A DNA stretch of 64,000 bases from Firm-04 sp045617625 (lineage in GTDB: Bacteria > Bacillota > Clostridia > Oscillospirales > Ruminococcaceae), in the NCBI GenBank assembly GCA_045617625.1, contig JAZLJA010000022.1, positions 1 to 64,000 of the forward strand, written 5' to 3'. The notes beneath the pieces are model-generated. The model was given only the letters and a program-made list of their open reading frames with translations, had not been told where the DNA came from and made no database searches. The first letter of the stretch is position 1, and each line of letters begins with the position of its first letter. The translations under genes were made by a program, and so were the position numbers. Positions 24,611-33,371 of the stretch are shown piece after piece.

Positions 24611-26689
24611 ATGCCCCAATCTGTGTTTGAAAACCGCGAACTCTCATGGCTGCGATTCAATCAACGTGTACTGGAGGAAGCACAGTGTGTTTCGGTGCCG
24701 TTGTTGGAACGCCTTGGTTTTACAGCAATTTTCCAATCCAATCTGGACGAATTTTTCCGCGTTCGTGTTGGTAAACTGATGCGCGATAAAAAGGAAAGAC
24801 CACAAAAAAAAGATAAGCTCTCAAATAAAAAACCCGCAGCACAACTGGATGCGATTTATGATGCTGTTCGGGCACTCACCCCCGGTCGTGATGCGGCGTA
24901 TCATGAAATTATGGGAAATCTGCGTCAGTATGGTCTTGAACAGATCACACTTCACACCGCAACGTCTGCTGATCGCAGCATCATGAGTGAGTGGTTCAAG
25001 CGCGAAATCCGCCCTGTTGCAATGCCAACAATCGTCGACAAGGGAAAACCGATTCCTTTTTTACGCGACAGATGTCTCTATGTCGTGTTACGACTCGAAT
25101 CAAAATCGGAAATTCGCATGGGCATTCTGCCTGTATCTGATCAATGTCCGCGCATGGTACGTCTGGGCGGCGGAAGATTTATTCTTGCAGAAGATGTCAT
25201 TCTTGCATATGCACACACGCTCTTTGGCAATTCAAAAGTCATTGATCGCACGATCCTCCGCGTCACACGATCCGCAAATATCACTCTTTCCGATATTGCA
25301 CCGATCTGCACAGGCGATTATCGAACAGATATGGAAACGATGCTCCAGGAACGCAAACGACTTCCGATCGTTCGCATAGAGTTATCTGAAACATTCTACC
25401 GTCCTGCACTGGAATATCTTTGCAAAAAACTTGGATTATCCGAAAAGCAAGTGTTTTACGCAAAAGCCCCACTTGACCTGTCGTTTGCATTTGATTGCAA
25501 GCATTTCGTCACCAATCCTGAATTGCAGTATAATCGGCTTGTGCCGCAGAAATCAGCGGCAGTTGTTGAACAGCGTTCGATGTTTTCACAGATCCGCAAA
25601 CAGGATCTTCTGCTTGGATATCCATATGAAAGCATCAGACCTTTTCTTCGCCTGCTGGATGAAGCTGCGGATGACCCTGCGGTTCTCAGCATTCAAATCA
25701 CACTTTATCGTATGGCAAGAGACAGCCGCGTGATCGCTGCTCTTTGCGAAGCTGCCGGACACGGCAAACAGGTCACAGCACTGACTGAACTGCGTGCAAG
25801 ATTCGATGAGGAAGGCAATATTGAATGGGCAAAGGTTCTCGAACGTGCAGGCGTCCGTGTGATCTATGGTCCGTCTGAGTATAAGGTTCATTCCAAACTT
25901 CTTCGCATCACTCGAAAAATGCGCGGCAAAATCGAAACGTTTACTCAGGTTGGTACAGGAAACTATAACGAAAAAACAGCAGCCATTTACACAGATTATT
26001 GTCTTATGACGGCTGATCCGATTCTTGGAGACGAAGCAGGGGCTGTGTTTGATGCGCTTGAACACAACCGCCTGCCGGAACCGCAGGAACATCTGCTTGT
26101 CGCTCCGCTTGGTCTGCGCAGCCGTATTCTTCAGCATATGGACGACGAAATTGCCTATGCGCTAAATGGCGAAGAAGCTTTTATCGGTCTGCGAATGAAT
26201 GGACTTTGCGACGTTAAAATTCTGGAGAAATTGGTGGAAGCATCAAAAGCAGGTGTCAAAATTGAACTTCTTGTGCGCGGTATCTGCTGCGTGATCCCTC
26301 AGATTCCGGAAGAAACCGAAAATATTGAGGTTCGCAGTGTCATTGGCAGATATCTTGAACACGGACGTGTATTTTTCTTCGGCACGCCACAGCGGCAGAT
26401 CGCATATATTGGTTCCGCTGATTTCATGCCGCGAAATACCACCAAACGTGTGGAAATCTGTGCACCTATCCGCGATGCAGCCATCCGTGCACGTCTGTTT
26501 GAGGAATTTCAGCTGCAGTTTCATGACCGTGTCAAAGCTCGCATACGCTTGAGTGACGGCGATTATTGTCTGCCCGATGCTCCTCCTGATGCGATTCCGT
26601 CACAGGAAGAACTGCACCGTCGTGCTTATGAGCAAACGGTCGGAATCGGGGCGGCAGAAAAAATAAAATCCAAAAAGAAGAAAGGGTAA
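24611..26689 (+). CDS. ppk1: Polyphosphate kinase 1
   Basis: 692 residues from ATG 24611, eight bases after AAAGGAG; an in-frame GTG at 24602 overlaps that site. PPK1 makes inorganic polyphosphate reversibly from ATP. N-terminal domain (FENRELSWLRFNQRVLEEA), head domain, and two phospholipase-D-like catalytic domains are present. The autophosphorylated histidine is His427 in KVHSKLLRI, followed by VGTGNYNEKTAAIYTDY. Length is normal. Three bases separate it from the AI-2E family gene, so the two are cotranscribed. Confidence 0.96.
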   Translation: MPQSVFENRELSWLRFNQRVLEEAQCVSVPLLERLGFTAIFQSNLDEFFRVRVGKLMRDKKERPQKKDKLSNKKPAAQLDAIYDAVRALTPGRDAAYHEIMGNLRQYGLEQITLHTATSADRSIMSEWFKREIRPVAMPTIVDKGKPIPFLRDRCLYVVLRLESKSEIRMGILPVSDQCPRMVRLGGGRFILAEDVILAYAHTLFGNSKVIDRTILRVTRSANITLSDIAPICTGDYRTDMETMLQERKRLPIVRIELSETFYRPALEYLCKKLGLSEKQVFYAKAPLDLSFAFDCKHFVTNPELQYNRLVPQKSAAVVEQRSMFSQIRKQDLLLGYPYESIRPFLRLLDEAADDPAVLSIQITLYRMARDSRVIAALCEAAGHGKQVTALTELRARFDEEGNIEWAKVLERAGVRVIYGPSEYKVHSKLLRITRKMRGKIETFTQVGTGNYNEKTAAIYTDYCLMTADPILGDEAGAVFDALEHNRLPEPQEHLLVAPLGLRSRILQHMDDEIAYALNGEEAFIGLRMNGLCDVKILEKLVEASKAGVKIELLVRGICCVIPQIPEETENIEVRSVIGRYLEHGRVFFFGTPQRQIAYIGSADFMPRNTTKRVEICAPIRDAAIRARLFEEFQLQFHDRVKARIRLSDGDYCLPDAPPDAIPSQEELHRRAYEQTVGIGAAEKIKSKKKKG

Positions 26690-26692
26690 ACC

Positions 26693-27997
26693 ATGCAAAA
26701 GAACCCCAAAAGCGGAAAATTCTGGTTTGCTATCGTTACATACGGCATTGTATTATTCGTCGGATTGCAGCATCTGGATGTTGTCAAAAAATTATTCGTC
26801 TGGATCCTCGCCCTGCTCCAACCGATTGCCTTCGGACTTGGCATTGCCTTCATCATAAACCTGCTTATGGATATTTTCCGCGACCACATTTTCAAAGGTT
26901 TGGCAACATCAGATACTGAATGGAAAAACAAACTTGCAACTGCACTTTCGGCGCTCTCGACGTTGTTGGTCGCTGCCGCATCTGTCACAGCAGTCGTGTT
27001 TTTGATCGTTCCTGAAGTCAGCGAAGCAATCAATATGCTGATTGAAAAAATGCCAACCAGTTCCGATGCCGTTTTTTCTTACCTGAATGACAAGCTGCAA
27101 TCCATCCACGCACCGCAATCGCTGATTACGCAAATCAATGAATTCAATATGGATTGGGAACAGTTCATTCAATTCATTTCCGGAATTCTGGAAGGAAAGG
27201 TGCAAACATTACTCGGAACTGCATTCTCCGCAACTGCATCTGTGGTGTCAACATTTACGAACGTTATTCTCGGATTGATTATCGCTGTTTATATTCTTGC
27301 ACAGAAGAAGCGTTTTACAGAAGTGCTGAAGAAAATCATCATGCTGATCGTACCTGAACATCTCCATGAGAAAACCACTGACATCCTGAACCTGACAAAC
27401 ATTTCGTTCAAAAATTTCATTTCAGGACAGATTTTGGAAGCTTTCATCATTGGCGCACTTTGCATCATTGGTTTGACAATTTTCCGTTTCCCATATGCAC
27501 TGGCGATTGGAATGCTGACAGGAATCACCGCACTTCTTCCGATTATCGGCGCATGGATCGGCGGCGGCATCGGACTTCTGCTCGTCTGGGTGGATTCGCC
27601 TGACAAAGCCATTTGGTTCATCTTATTCATTGTGGTTTTGCAGCAGTTGGAAGGACAGTTTATCTATCCCAAAGTAATCGGTGATCGTCTTGGATTGCCC
27701 GGACTGTTGGTATTGCTTGCCGTGATTCTCGGCGGCGGTATCGGTGGTATTGTCGGTATTATGTTTGCTGTTCCGATTTTCGCAATTCTATATACGCTGC
27801 TCAAACAGGAGATTGAACGCCGCGAAAAAAATACGCCTCCAAATGAAAAGAAAGCAGTCACAGAATCTGCAAAATCGGAACCCGTTCCAACACCTGTTTC
27901 AGTAACGGCACCACCAACACCATCTGCACCCAAATCAACTCCCAAACCATCCACAAAACCCAAGCAGCAAACATCCAGAAAACGCAAACACAGATAA
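26693..27997 (+). CDS. AI-2E family (PerM/YtvI-type) membrane transporter
   Basis: 434 residues. Hydrophobic segments at about 10-35, 38-55, 80-105, 185-210, 245-275, 280-305 and 310-375 fit the eight-segment DUF20/AI-2E exporter family, with the family's typical LEGQFIYPKVIGDRLGLPGL. The family includes TqsA and Na+/H+ antiporter-like members; the substrate cannot be told from sequence. The last ~60 residues are a Pro/Thr/Lys-rich cytoplasmic tail (TAPPTPSAPKSTPKPSTKPK), not part of the core fold. Second gene after ppk1. Confidence 0.88.
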   Translation: MQKNPKSGKFWFAIVTYGIVLFVGLQHLDVVKKLFVWILALLQPIAFGLGIAFIINLLMDIFRDHIFKGLATSDTEWKNKLATALSALSTLLVAAASVTAVVFLIVPEVSEAINMLIEKMPTSSDAVFSYLNDKLQSIHAPQSLITQINEFNMDWEQFIQFISGILEGKVQTLLGTAFSATASVVSTFTNVILGLIIAVYILAQKKRFTEVLKKIIMLIVPEHLHEKTTDILNLTNISFKNFISGQILEAFIIGALCIIGLTIFRFPYALAIGMLTGITALLPIIGAWIGGGIGLLLVWVDSPDKAIWFILFIVVLQQLEGQFIYPKVIGDRLGLPGLLVLLAVILGGGIGGIVGIMFAVPIFAILYTLLKQEIERREKNTPPNEKKAVTESAKSEPVPTPVSVTAPPTPSAPKSTPKPSTKPKQQTSRKRKHR

Positions 27998-28081
27998 TAA
28001 GAATGTCCTGTGATTTGGTCGGAACTCATAATGAGGCATTACCGTAACAACTAGAAAGCGGGATACAACAAGTTATCAAAC

Positions 28082-28120
28082 AAAATCCAGATACTTCTCG
28101 GTCAGAAGTATCTGGATTTT
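28082..28120. terminator. Bidirectional terminator between convergent genes
   Basis: 17-bp perfect arms (AAAATCCAGATACTTCT and its complement) around a five-base loop, with T-rich flanks both ways. Serves the AI-2E gene (plus) and the dockerin beta-helix gene (minus). Confidence 0.9.
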
Positions 28121-28132
28121 CGTTATATTATA

Positions 28133-30199
28133 TCAGCGTCCGCCCCACGGATTCTGATTGCCGCCCGTAGAGGATGATGCACTTGCCTGTGTGCCGCCGC
28201 TGATTGTTCCGCTCAGATAAATGGTCTGCGTGTCATCAAGTGTCTCAATCGGTATGCCGCTGACCGTACCGCCTGTGTAGAATACCGCATCTGGTGTGTC
28301 CGAACAGCCTGCCGTCAGCGAGGTCACAGCCTTATCCGCGATGAACGACACGATCACATTGCCGTTTGTTTCTGCAAGAGTGATGCGCGTGTTTGCCGAT
28401 GCCGAGCAGGATGCTTTGACATTAGAAGCCAGCTCTGCGCCGCCCATGCCGCCAAAGCCGCCGCTGGAACCCTTGTCAATGACATACACGCCGCCCGAAT
28501 AGGTCTTTGAGCCATCACAGTCGAACGGTTCATTGCCGTTGGAGATGAAATATCCGCCTGTAATGGAAATGCTGCCGTTGGAATCAAAGCCATCGTGGTC
28601 ACCGTCCGCACAGTTGACGATGCCCAGACCGCCTGCGAGATTCAGGACATTGTTTCCGCCGCCGCCAAAGCCGCCCCAGCCACCTTGATTCCAGCCGCCG
28701 GGATTCTGGTTGCCCGAGCCGTCTGCACCGCCTGCTGCATTGTAACCGTCGTCCTTTGCGTTGACAACCACCGTGCCTGCGTACTGGTAGATATTCTGCC
28801 CCTCAACGCCCTCGTAGCAGGTCGAAACCGCAATCGCAAAATCACTGACAGCGCCGCCCTGTTTGCCAAGTGTAAGGTCTTTGTCACAATGGAGCGCATC
28901 GTCTGCGGATGCCAGTGTCAGCTTGCCGCCTGTGATCGTCAATCCTCCTGCACAATGCACACAGTCATCTGAGGAGTCAATATCAAGCTGTCCGCCGCTG
29001 ATGGAAATTGTGCCGCCGCTGACATAGTTGCCTGCATCATCGGTGATGCCTGACGCTTTCAGACCTTTTGCGCTCTGTTCGGTTTTGTTGGAATTGCCGT
29101 CCATGCCGAAACCGCCCCAGCCGCCGCCTTGATTGCCGCCTGCTGCCGTGCCTGTGAATGCAGAACCCTGATAGGTGGAAATCTTGATATTGCCGCCGTT
29201 TACTTCAAGTGTCTGCTTTGCCGAGATGCCGTCACCATACGAAGTGACATCGACCGTGCCGTTTGTCAGGCGGATGAGTCCCTCGTCCTCACCATTGCCC
29301 GTTGCGCGGATACCGTCGCCGTTTTCAGCTTTGACTGTGACCAGCAGCGCGGAATCGTCCTCAGAATCGGGATCTCCGATACGCACGCTGTCCTTGCCGC
29401 GAATGCCGTCATCGACCGCATTGACCGTCACATCGCCGTTCCAGATTTTCAGATCGTTTTTGCAGACAATACCGTCTGCCGCCTTGCCGTTGACGATCAG
29501 TTTGCCCTTACCTTTGATTTTCATGTCGTCGCAGGAATAGATCGCACCCATATCACCGTCTGCATTGGTGTATTCTGTGCCGTCCGAAATCGTGTTGACG
29601 GTATCCTTTTTAACGGTCAGCACGAATTCATCGCCGATAGATGTGACGTATACAGGTGAATCCTTGCTGTTTGCAAGTGTCAGACCGCGCAGATTGCAGG
29701 TCACCTGTCCGTCCGCATAGGTTTCCTTGCTGACGTCGATGCAAAGCTGTCCATTCTCACATTCGCCGTCCACATCGACCTCGCAAGGCTTAGTAATCGT
29801 AACATAGGTGTTGTTTTTCACGATGACATTGTCGGCGTTCTCTGCTGCAACGATCTCGCCGTTTGCGTTCAAAAGCGTGACTGCGGATGCGCCGTATTGG
29901 ATCATCGTCACCACATTGTCGCCCGATGCGGACGGCGTATTTCCGCGCAGGATCTGACGTTTCAGCAATGTCAGATCAACGACATTCAGTTTTCCGTCCA
30001 CATTGAGGTCGGCTGCGGCGGCATCGCTGAGGGTTTGTGTCTGCCCTGTGAGATACTTGCTGAGTGCAACGGCATCCGCGACTGATACCTTGCCGTCAGC
30101 GTTCACATCCCCGACTGCGGCAGCACACGCCTGCGCCGAAAATGCAAGGGACATGGCTGCTGTGAGAATCACAGCGGTGCTTTTACGTTTCATCTTCAT
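28133..30199 (-). CDS. Secreted N-terminal-dockerin beta-helix carbohydrate-binding protein
   Basis: 688 residues from ATG 30199 (ribosome site GAGAGGAAAG). Signal peptide 1-27; then directly a type I dockerin with loops DVNADGKVSVAD and DLNVDGKLNVVD (about 28-85). The rest is a long Cthe_2159-type beta-helix with Asp/Gly-rich rungs (KIWNGDVTVNAVDDGIRGKD) and Gly/Asn/Trp-rich inserts (NQGGWGGFGGGGNN). Base composition is clearly more G+C rich than its neighbours and than the paralogues at 6643 and 34746, a possible sign of later arrival. No catalytic motif recognised; a cellulosome-attached polysaccharide-binding role is inferred. Confidence 0.85.
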   Translation of the reverse strand: MKMKRKSTAVILTAAMSLAFSAQACAAAVGDVNADGKVSVADAVALSKYLTGQTQTLSDAAAADLNVDGKLNVVDLTLLKRQILRGNTPSASGDNVVTMIQYGASAVTLLNANGEIVAAENADNVIVKNNTYVTITKPCEVDVDGECENGQLCIDVSKETYADGQVTCNLRGLTLANSKDSPVYVTSIGDEFVLTVKKDTVNTISDGTEYTNADGDMGAIYSCDDMKIKGKGKLIVNGKAADGIVCKNDLKIWNGDVTVNAVDDGIRGKDSVRIGDPDSEDDSALLVTVKAENGDGIRATGNGEDEGLIRLTNGTVDVTSYGDGISAKQTLEVNGGNIKISTYQGSAFTGTAAGGNQGGGWGGFGMDGNSNKTEQSAKGLKASGITDDAGNYVSGGTISISGGQLDIDSSDDCVHCAGGLTITGGKLTLASADDALHCDKDLTLGKQGGAVSDFAIAVSTCYEGVEGQNIYQYAGTVVVNAKDDGYNAAGGADGSGNQNPGGWNQGGWGGFGGGGNNVLNLAGGLGIVNCADGDHDGFDSNGSISITGGYFISNGNEPFDCDGSKTYSGGVYVIDKGSSGGFGGMGGAELASNVKASCSASANTRITLAETNGNVIVSFIADKAVTSLTAGCSDTPDAVFYTGGTVSGIPIETLDDTQTIYLSGTISGGTQASASSSTGGNQNPWGGR

Positions 30200-30304
30200 A
30201 GGTACTCTTTCCTCTCTCTGTTTTTTTATATTTTGAATGCACAGCATAAGCTTTACCATTCATCATAGAGTATATCAGACAAAGATGAAATGGAGCTGAA
30301 AATC

Positions 30305-30463
30305 CTATTGTTTGGAAGGAATTGAAACATAGAGTGTGTTGATATGCTCCCAGCCTTCCGCACGAATCGTTCCTCTATGCTCTTGTACGATGGAATCTGC
30401 AATGGACAACCCAACCCCGTAGCTTTCGCCGTCATTCCAAACTTTTATGGCACGATAGAACAT
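30305..30463 (-). pseudogene. C-terminal remnant of a sensor histidine kinase
   Basis: 52 codons reading MFYRAIKVWNDGES, then YGVGLSIADSIVQEHRGTI, ending in a stop at 30305. This is the end of a HATPase_c domain (G2 box GVGLSIA) of a two-component kinase. An in-frame TAG sits two codons upstream of the ATG, and no HisKA, N, G1 or sensor region precedes it, so the gene is a decayed stump. Confidence 0.8.
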
Positions 30464-30531
30464 ACACTACCCCATCGGTGTTGCAGCAACGACTGCTGTT
30501 GCTGACAGTATGAAACACGACAAAAAAGAAA

Positions 30532-30560
30532 GGCTGCGTTACCGCATAGGTTACGCAGCC
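30532..30560 (-). terminator. Terminator after the acyl-CoA ligase fusion gene
   Basis: GGCTGCGTTACC/GGTTACGCAGCC with one mismatch and a five-base loop, with T-rich runs on both sides; it faces the ligase gene ending at 30622. Confidence 0.8.
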
Positions 30561-30621
30561 TTTTCTTCAAATCAGAAATACTTCTTTATTCATCCCCATC
30601 TTTTTCTCACAGGGCGTTTCT

Positions 30622-32979
30622 TTATTCATTGGACTGCTTTGCAACGTATCGCTTGGCATCTTCCTCACGCAGTTCGGCTCTGCGGATTTTTCCGCTGCCC
30701 TGCGTTTTCGGAAGACTATCACGAAATTCCACAACACGCGGATATTTATAAGGAGCTGTTGCCTTTTTGACGTAATTCTGGATTTCCTTCTTCAATTCAT
30801 CTGAAGGAACAGTACCCTTTGTAAGCACAATCGTAGCTTTCACAAGCTGACCACGAATCTCATCCGGTACGCCCGTCACAGCACATTCGAGAACATACGG
30901 CAACTCCATGATGACGCTTTCGATCTCAAACGGACCAATACGATAACCTGACGATTTGATCAGATCATCAACGCGTCCCACATACCAGAAATAGCCATCC
31001 TCATCTCTCCATGCGGTATCGCCTGTATGATAGAAACCATCGCGCCACGACTCTTTCGTATGTTCCTCATCATTGTAATAGCACAGAGCCATTCCGCAAA
31101 TCGGTTTGTCTTTGAGACGGATGCAGATCTCACCAGTCTCACCAACACCGGCTTCTGTGCCATCAGGAAGCAGAATCGTCACATCATAGAGCGGATTCGG
31201 CTTGCCCATGCTGCCGGGCTTTGGCGTCATGCCAACAAAATTCGCAATCGAAAGCGTGGTTTCCGTTTGTCCGAATCCTTCCATCAGCGAAAGACCTGTT
31301 GCCGCCTTAAACTGATTGAATACCTCGGGATTCAGTGCCTCGCCGGCGATCGCCGCATACTTCAACGAGGACAAATCGTATTTCGACAAATCTTCCTTGA
31401 TGAAGAAACGATACATCGTGGGAGGTGCGCAAAAGCTTGAAATGTTGTATTTTGCAAACATCGGGAGAATATCTTCGGCATGGAAACGATCAAAATCATA
31501 GACAAATACAGCTGTCTCACACATCCACTGCCCGTAGAGTTTGCCCCACAGTGCTTTGCCCCAGCCTGTATCCGAAATGGTAAAATGCATACCGCTCGGA
31601 TCAACATTGTGCCAGTAACGTGCTGTGGTGTAATGTCCCAACGGATACTGATAGCTGTGCATTGCGATTTTCGGATAACCTGATGTACCGGATGTAAAGA
31701 ACATGAGCATCGGATCAGTGCCGCAGGGAGCATTTTCACTGCGCTGAAAATGGGTGCTGTACGCGGGTAGATCTTCATTGAAATCATGCCAGCCGTCACG
31801 CGATCCGCCAACAAGGATTTTTGTCCGTAAATTGGGAGATTTTGCTGCTGCCTTATCAACTTCGTCTGCTACCATACCGTCAGCTGTACATACCACAGCA
31901 CTGATGCCTGCAGATGCAAACCGATAGGTGTAATCGTGCTCCAAAAGCTGATTCGACGCAGGAATAACGATCGCGCCAAGACGGTGCAATGCCAGAATGG
32001 AAAACCAGAATTGATAATGACGCTTCAGCACAAGCATAACTCGGTCGCCGCGCTGAATGCCCAGAGACTTGAAATAGTTCGCAGTCTGGCAGGAATACTT
32101 CTTAATTTCCGCAAACGTAAATCTTCGCTCGGATTTATCGTTCGCTACATACATCAGCGCGAGTTTATCAGGGCATTTCTTGGCAAGTTCATCTACAATA
32201 TCAAAAGCAAAATTGAATTTATCTTCATTGCGGAAATGCACACCCGTCAGCATTCCGGTGGCATCCGTTTCACAGGAAACGAACCGTTCAGCCACAGGAT
32301 GCGAAAGCCCTGCCTTATCCACGTTTGTGGAAACATGCTCCTGCAACTGTTCCTGATATTCAGTCATCCCTGTTGTGCCGTTTGGCGCCATTACAAACGC
32401 ATAGATCTCACAGTCTTCGCCGCCCAAAGCAATTTCATCATGCGGTGTGGAACTGTCATAGTAAATGCAGTCACCCTCATGCAGTGTTTCGGTGTGCGTA
32501 CCGATAATCATGCGCAAGGTGCCCTTGATGACAATGTCCATTTCCTGCCCTGCATGACTGCCCAAATGCAGCGGACGCGACAAAGCCTCTTCAGAAAAAG
32601 GAATCACCACATGAAACGGTTCTGCAATCTTATTCTTGAACTTATATGCAAGACGATTATATGCAAATCCTGCACGGCGCACAATCGGCAGACCTTCGCC
32701 TTTTCGCGTTACAGTATAACTCGTCAGTTCGGGACTGTTACCCTCCATCAGTTCTGCAATATCGACATGAAATACGCCTGCACATTTATGAATAAAACTA
32801 AAGCTGAAATCGGTTTCACCCGACTCCAAACGTACATATTCATCCTCGGAGAAACCGATCTGCTCAGCCATCTCCGAAACGCTGATACTCAAATCCTCAC
32901 GCAAGCTGCGAATTCGCTGCGCAACCTCATGAATTTTCTGTTCGGTTCCTGCAAGCACGGTCTGATTCTGCTGCTCCAT
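30622..32979 (-). CDS. HTH-cupin-AMP-binding acyl-CoA ligase fusion
   Basis: 785 residues from ATG 32979, preceded by AAAGGAG. Three parts: an XRE helix-turn-helix (about 15-80, ISVSEMAEQIGFSEDEYVRL); a cupin (about 110-190, LHLGSHAGQEMDIVIKGTLR); and an ANL-superfamily adenylate-forming ligase (about 225-780) with P-loop MFFTSGTSGYPKIAMHSY, GEALNPEV, EGFGQTETT, HTGDTAWRDEDGYFWYVGR and catalytic Lys near TQGSGKIRR. The ligase part resembles medium/short-chain acyl-CoA synthetases, which activate an acid with ATP and CoA. The HTH-cupin front suggests the protein also senses a ligand and may bind DNA. Expression is governed by a T-box leader directly upstream. The substrate is unknown. Confidence 0.88.
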   Translation of the reverse strand: MEQQNQTVLAGTEQKIHEVAQRIRSLREDLSISVSEMAEQIGFSEDEYVRLESGETDFSFSFIHKCAGVFHVDIAELMEGNSPELTSYTVTRKGEGLPIVRRAGFAYNRLAYKFKNKIAEPFHVVIPFSEEALSRPLHLGSHAGQEMDIVIKGTLRMIIGTHTETLHEGDCIYYDSSTPHDEIALGGEDCEIYAFVMAPNGTTGMTEYQEQLQEHVSTNVDKAGLSHPVAERFVSCETDATGMLTGVHFRNEDKFNFAFDIVDELAKKCPDKLALMYVANDKSERRFTFAEIKKYSCQTANYFKSLGIQRGDRVMLVLKRHYQFWFSILALHRLGAIVIPASNQLLEHDYTYRFASAGISAVVCTADGMVADEVDKAAAKSPNLRTKILVGGSRDGWHDFNEDLPAYSTHFQRSENAPCGTDPMLMFFTSGTSGYPKIAMHSYQYPLGHYTTARYWHNVDPSGMHFTISDTGWGKALWGKLYGQWMCETAVFVYDFDRFHAEDILPMFAKYNISSFCAPPTMYRFFIKEDLSKYDLSSLKYAAIAGEALNPEVFNQFKAATGLSLMEGFGQTETTLSIANFVGMTPKPGSMGKPNPLYDVTILLPDGTEAGVGETGEICIRLKDKPICGMALCYYNDEEHTKESWRDGFYHTGDTAWRDEDGYFWYVGRVDDLIKSSGYRIGPFEIESVIMELPYVLECAVTGVPDEIRGQLVKATIVLTKGTVPSDELKKEIQNYVKKATAPYKYPRVVEFRDSLPKTQGSGKIRRAELREEDAKRYVAKQSNE

Positions 32980-33002
32980 ACTGGTTTTCTCCTTTCCAAA
33001 AA

Positions 33003-33284
33003 TAAAAAAGCCCATCTCAAAGCAAACTTTGAGACGAGCCTTGTTAACCCGCGGTACCACTCAAATTGCGCTGTGATATTTCACAATCGCCACTATCAGG
33101 CTCTGTCCACAGAGGATAAGCCCTATGCTTTTACGCAGCCTCACGAAAGCACCTATTAGCCACACAAAATGACGTTCAGCACTTCTGCTCAGAAGGGATA
33201 TGTTTCAAATGCCGCACCGATTCACACCAACCATCGGCTCTCTGAAAGCGTTCAAGATGAAACACTTGTCTTCCTCATCGCTTT
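33003..33284 (-). ncRNA. T-box riboswitch upstream of the acyl-CoA ligase fusion
   Basis: The minus-strand leader contains the antiterminator T-box TGGTACCGCGG (33049-33059), the Stem I distal signature AGAGAGCCGATGGTTGGTG within 33216-33244, and a terminator stem with T run (33003-33040) ending 24 bases before the ATG. Uncharged tRNA would pair with the specifier and with UGGU and so prevent termination. The specifier loop lies near 33195-33206 (GAAACATATCCC on the minus strand). Pairing of GTTTCA with TGAAAC leaves ATATCC unpaired, giving ATA/ATC (Ile) or TAT (Tyr); a loop-E-anchored reading would give ACA. UGGU predicts a tRNA with discriminator A73. I do not assign the amino acid. Confidence 0.92.
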
Positions 33285-33290
33285 ATGTTC

Positions 33291-33319
33291 AGTATAACAC
33301 ATTTCACGCTGCTTGTCAA
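33291..33319 (-). promoter_or_regulatory. Promoter of the T-box leader
   Basis: Minus strand TTGACA, 17 bp, TATACT, placing the transcript start near 33284, right before Stem I. Confidence 0.85.
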
Positions 33320-33371
33320 GTACATAACCGAATTTATTTACTGAATTCCGATGTTTTCCTGCAGTAAGATA

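Noticed and set aside
31936..33159. 407-codon plus-strand frame
   Set aside because: Antisense to the HTH-cupin-ligase gene and T-box leader; no domain and no ribosome site.
33003..33284. Reading the T-box region as the leader of a lost tRNA-synthetase gene
   Set aside because: The terminator ends 24 bases before the ligase start with a good ribosome site between, and no synthetase remnant is present, so the ligase is the direct target.
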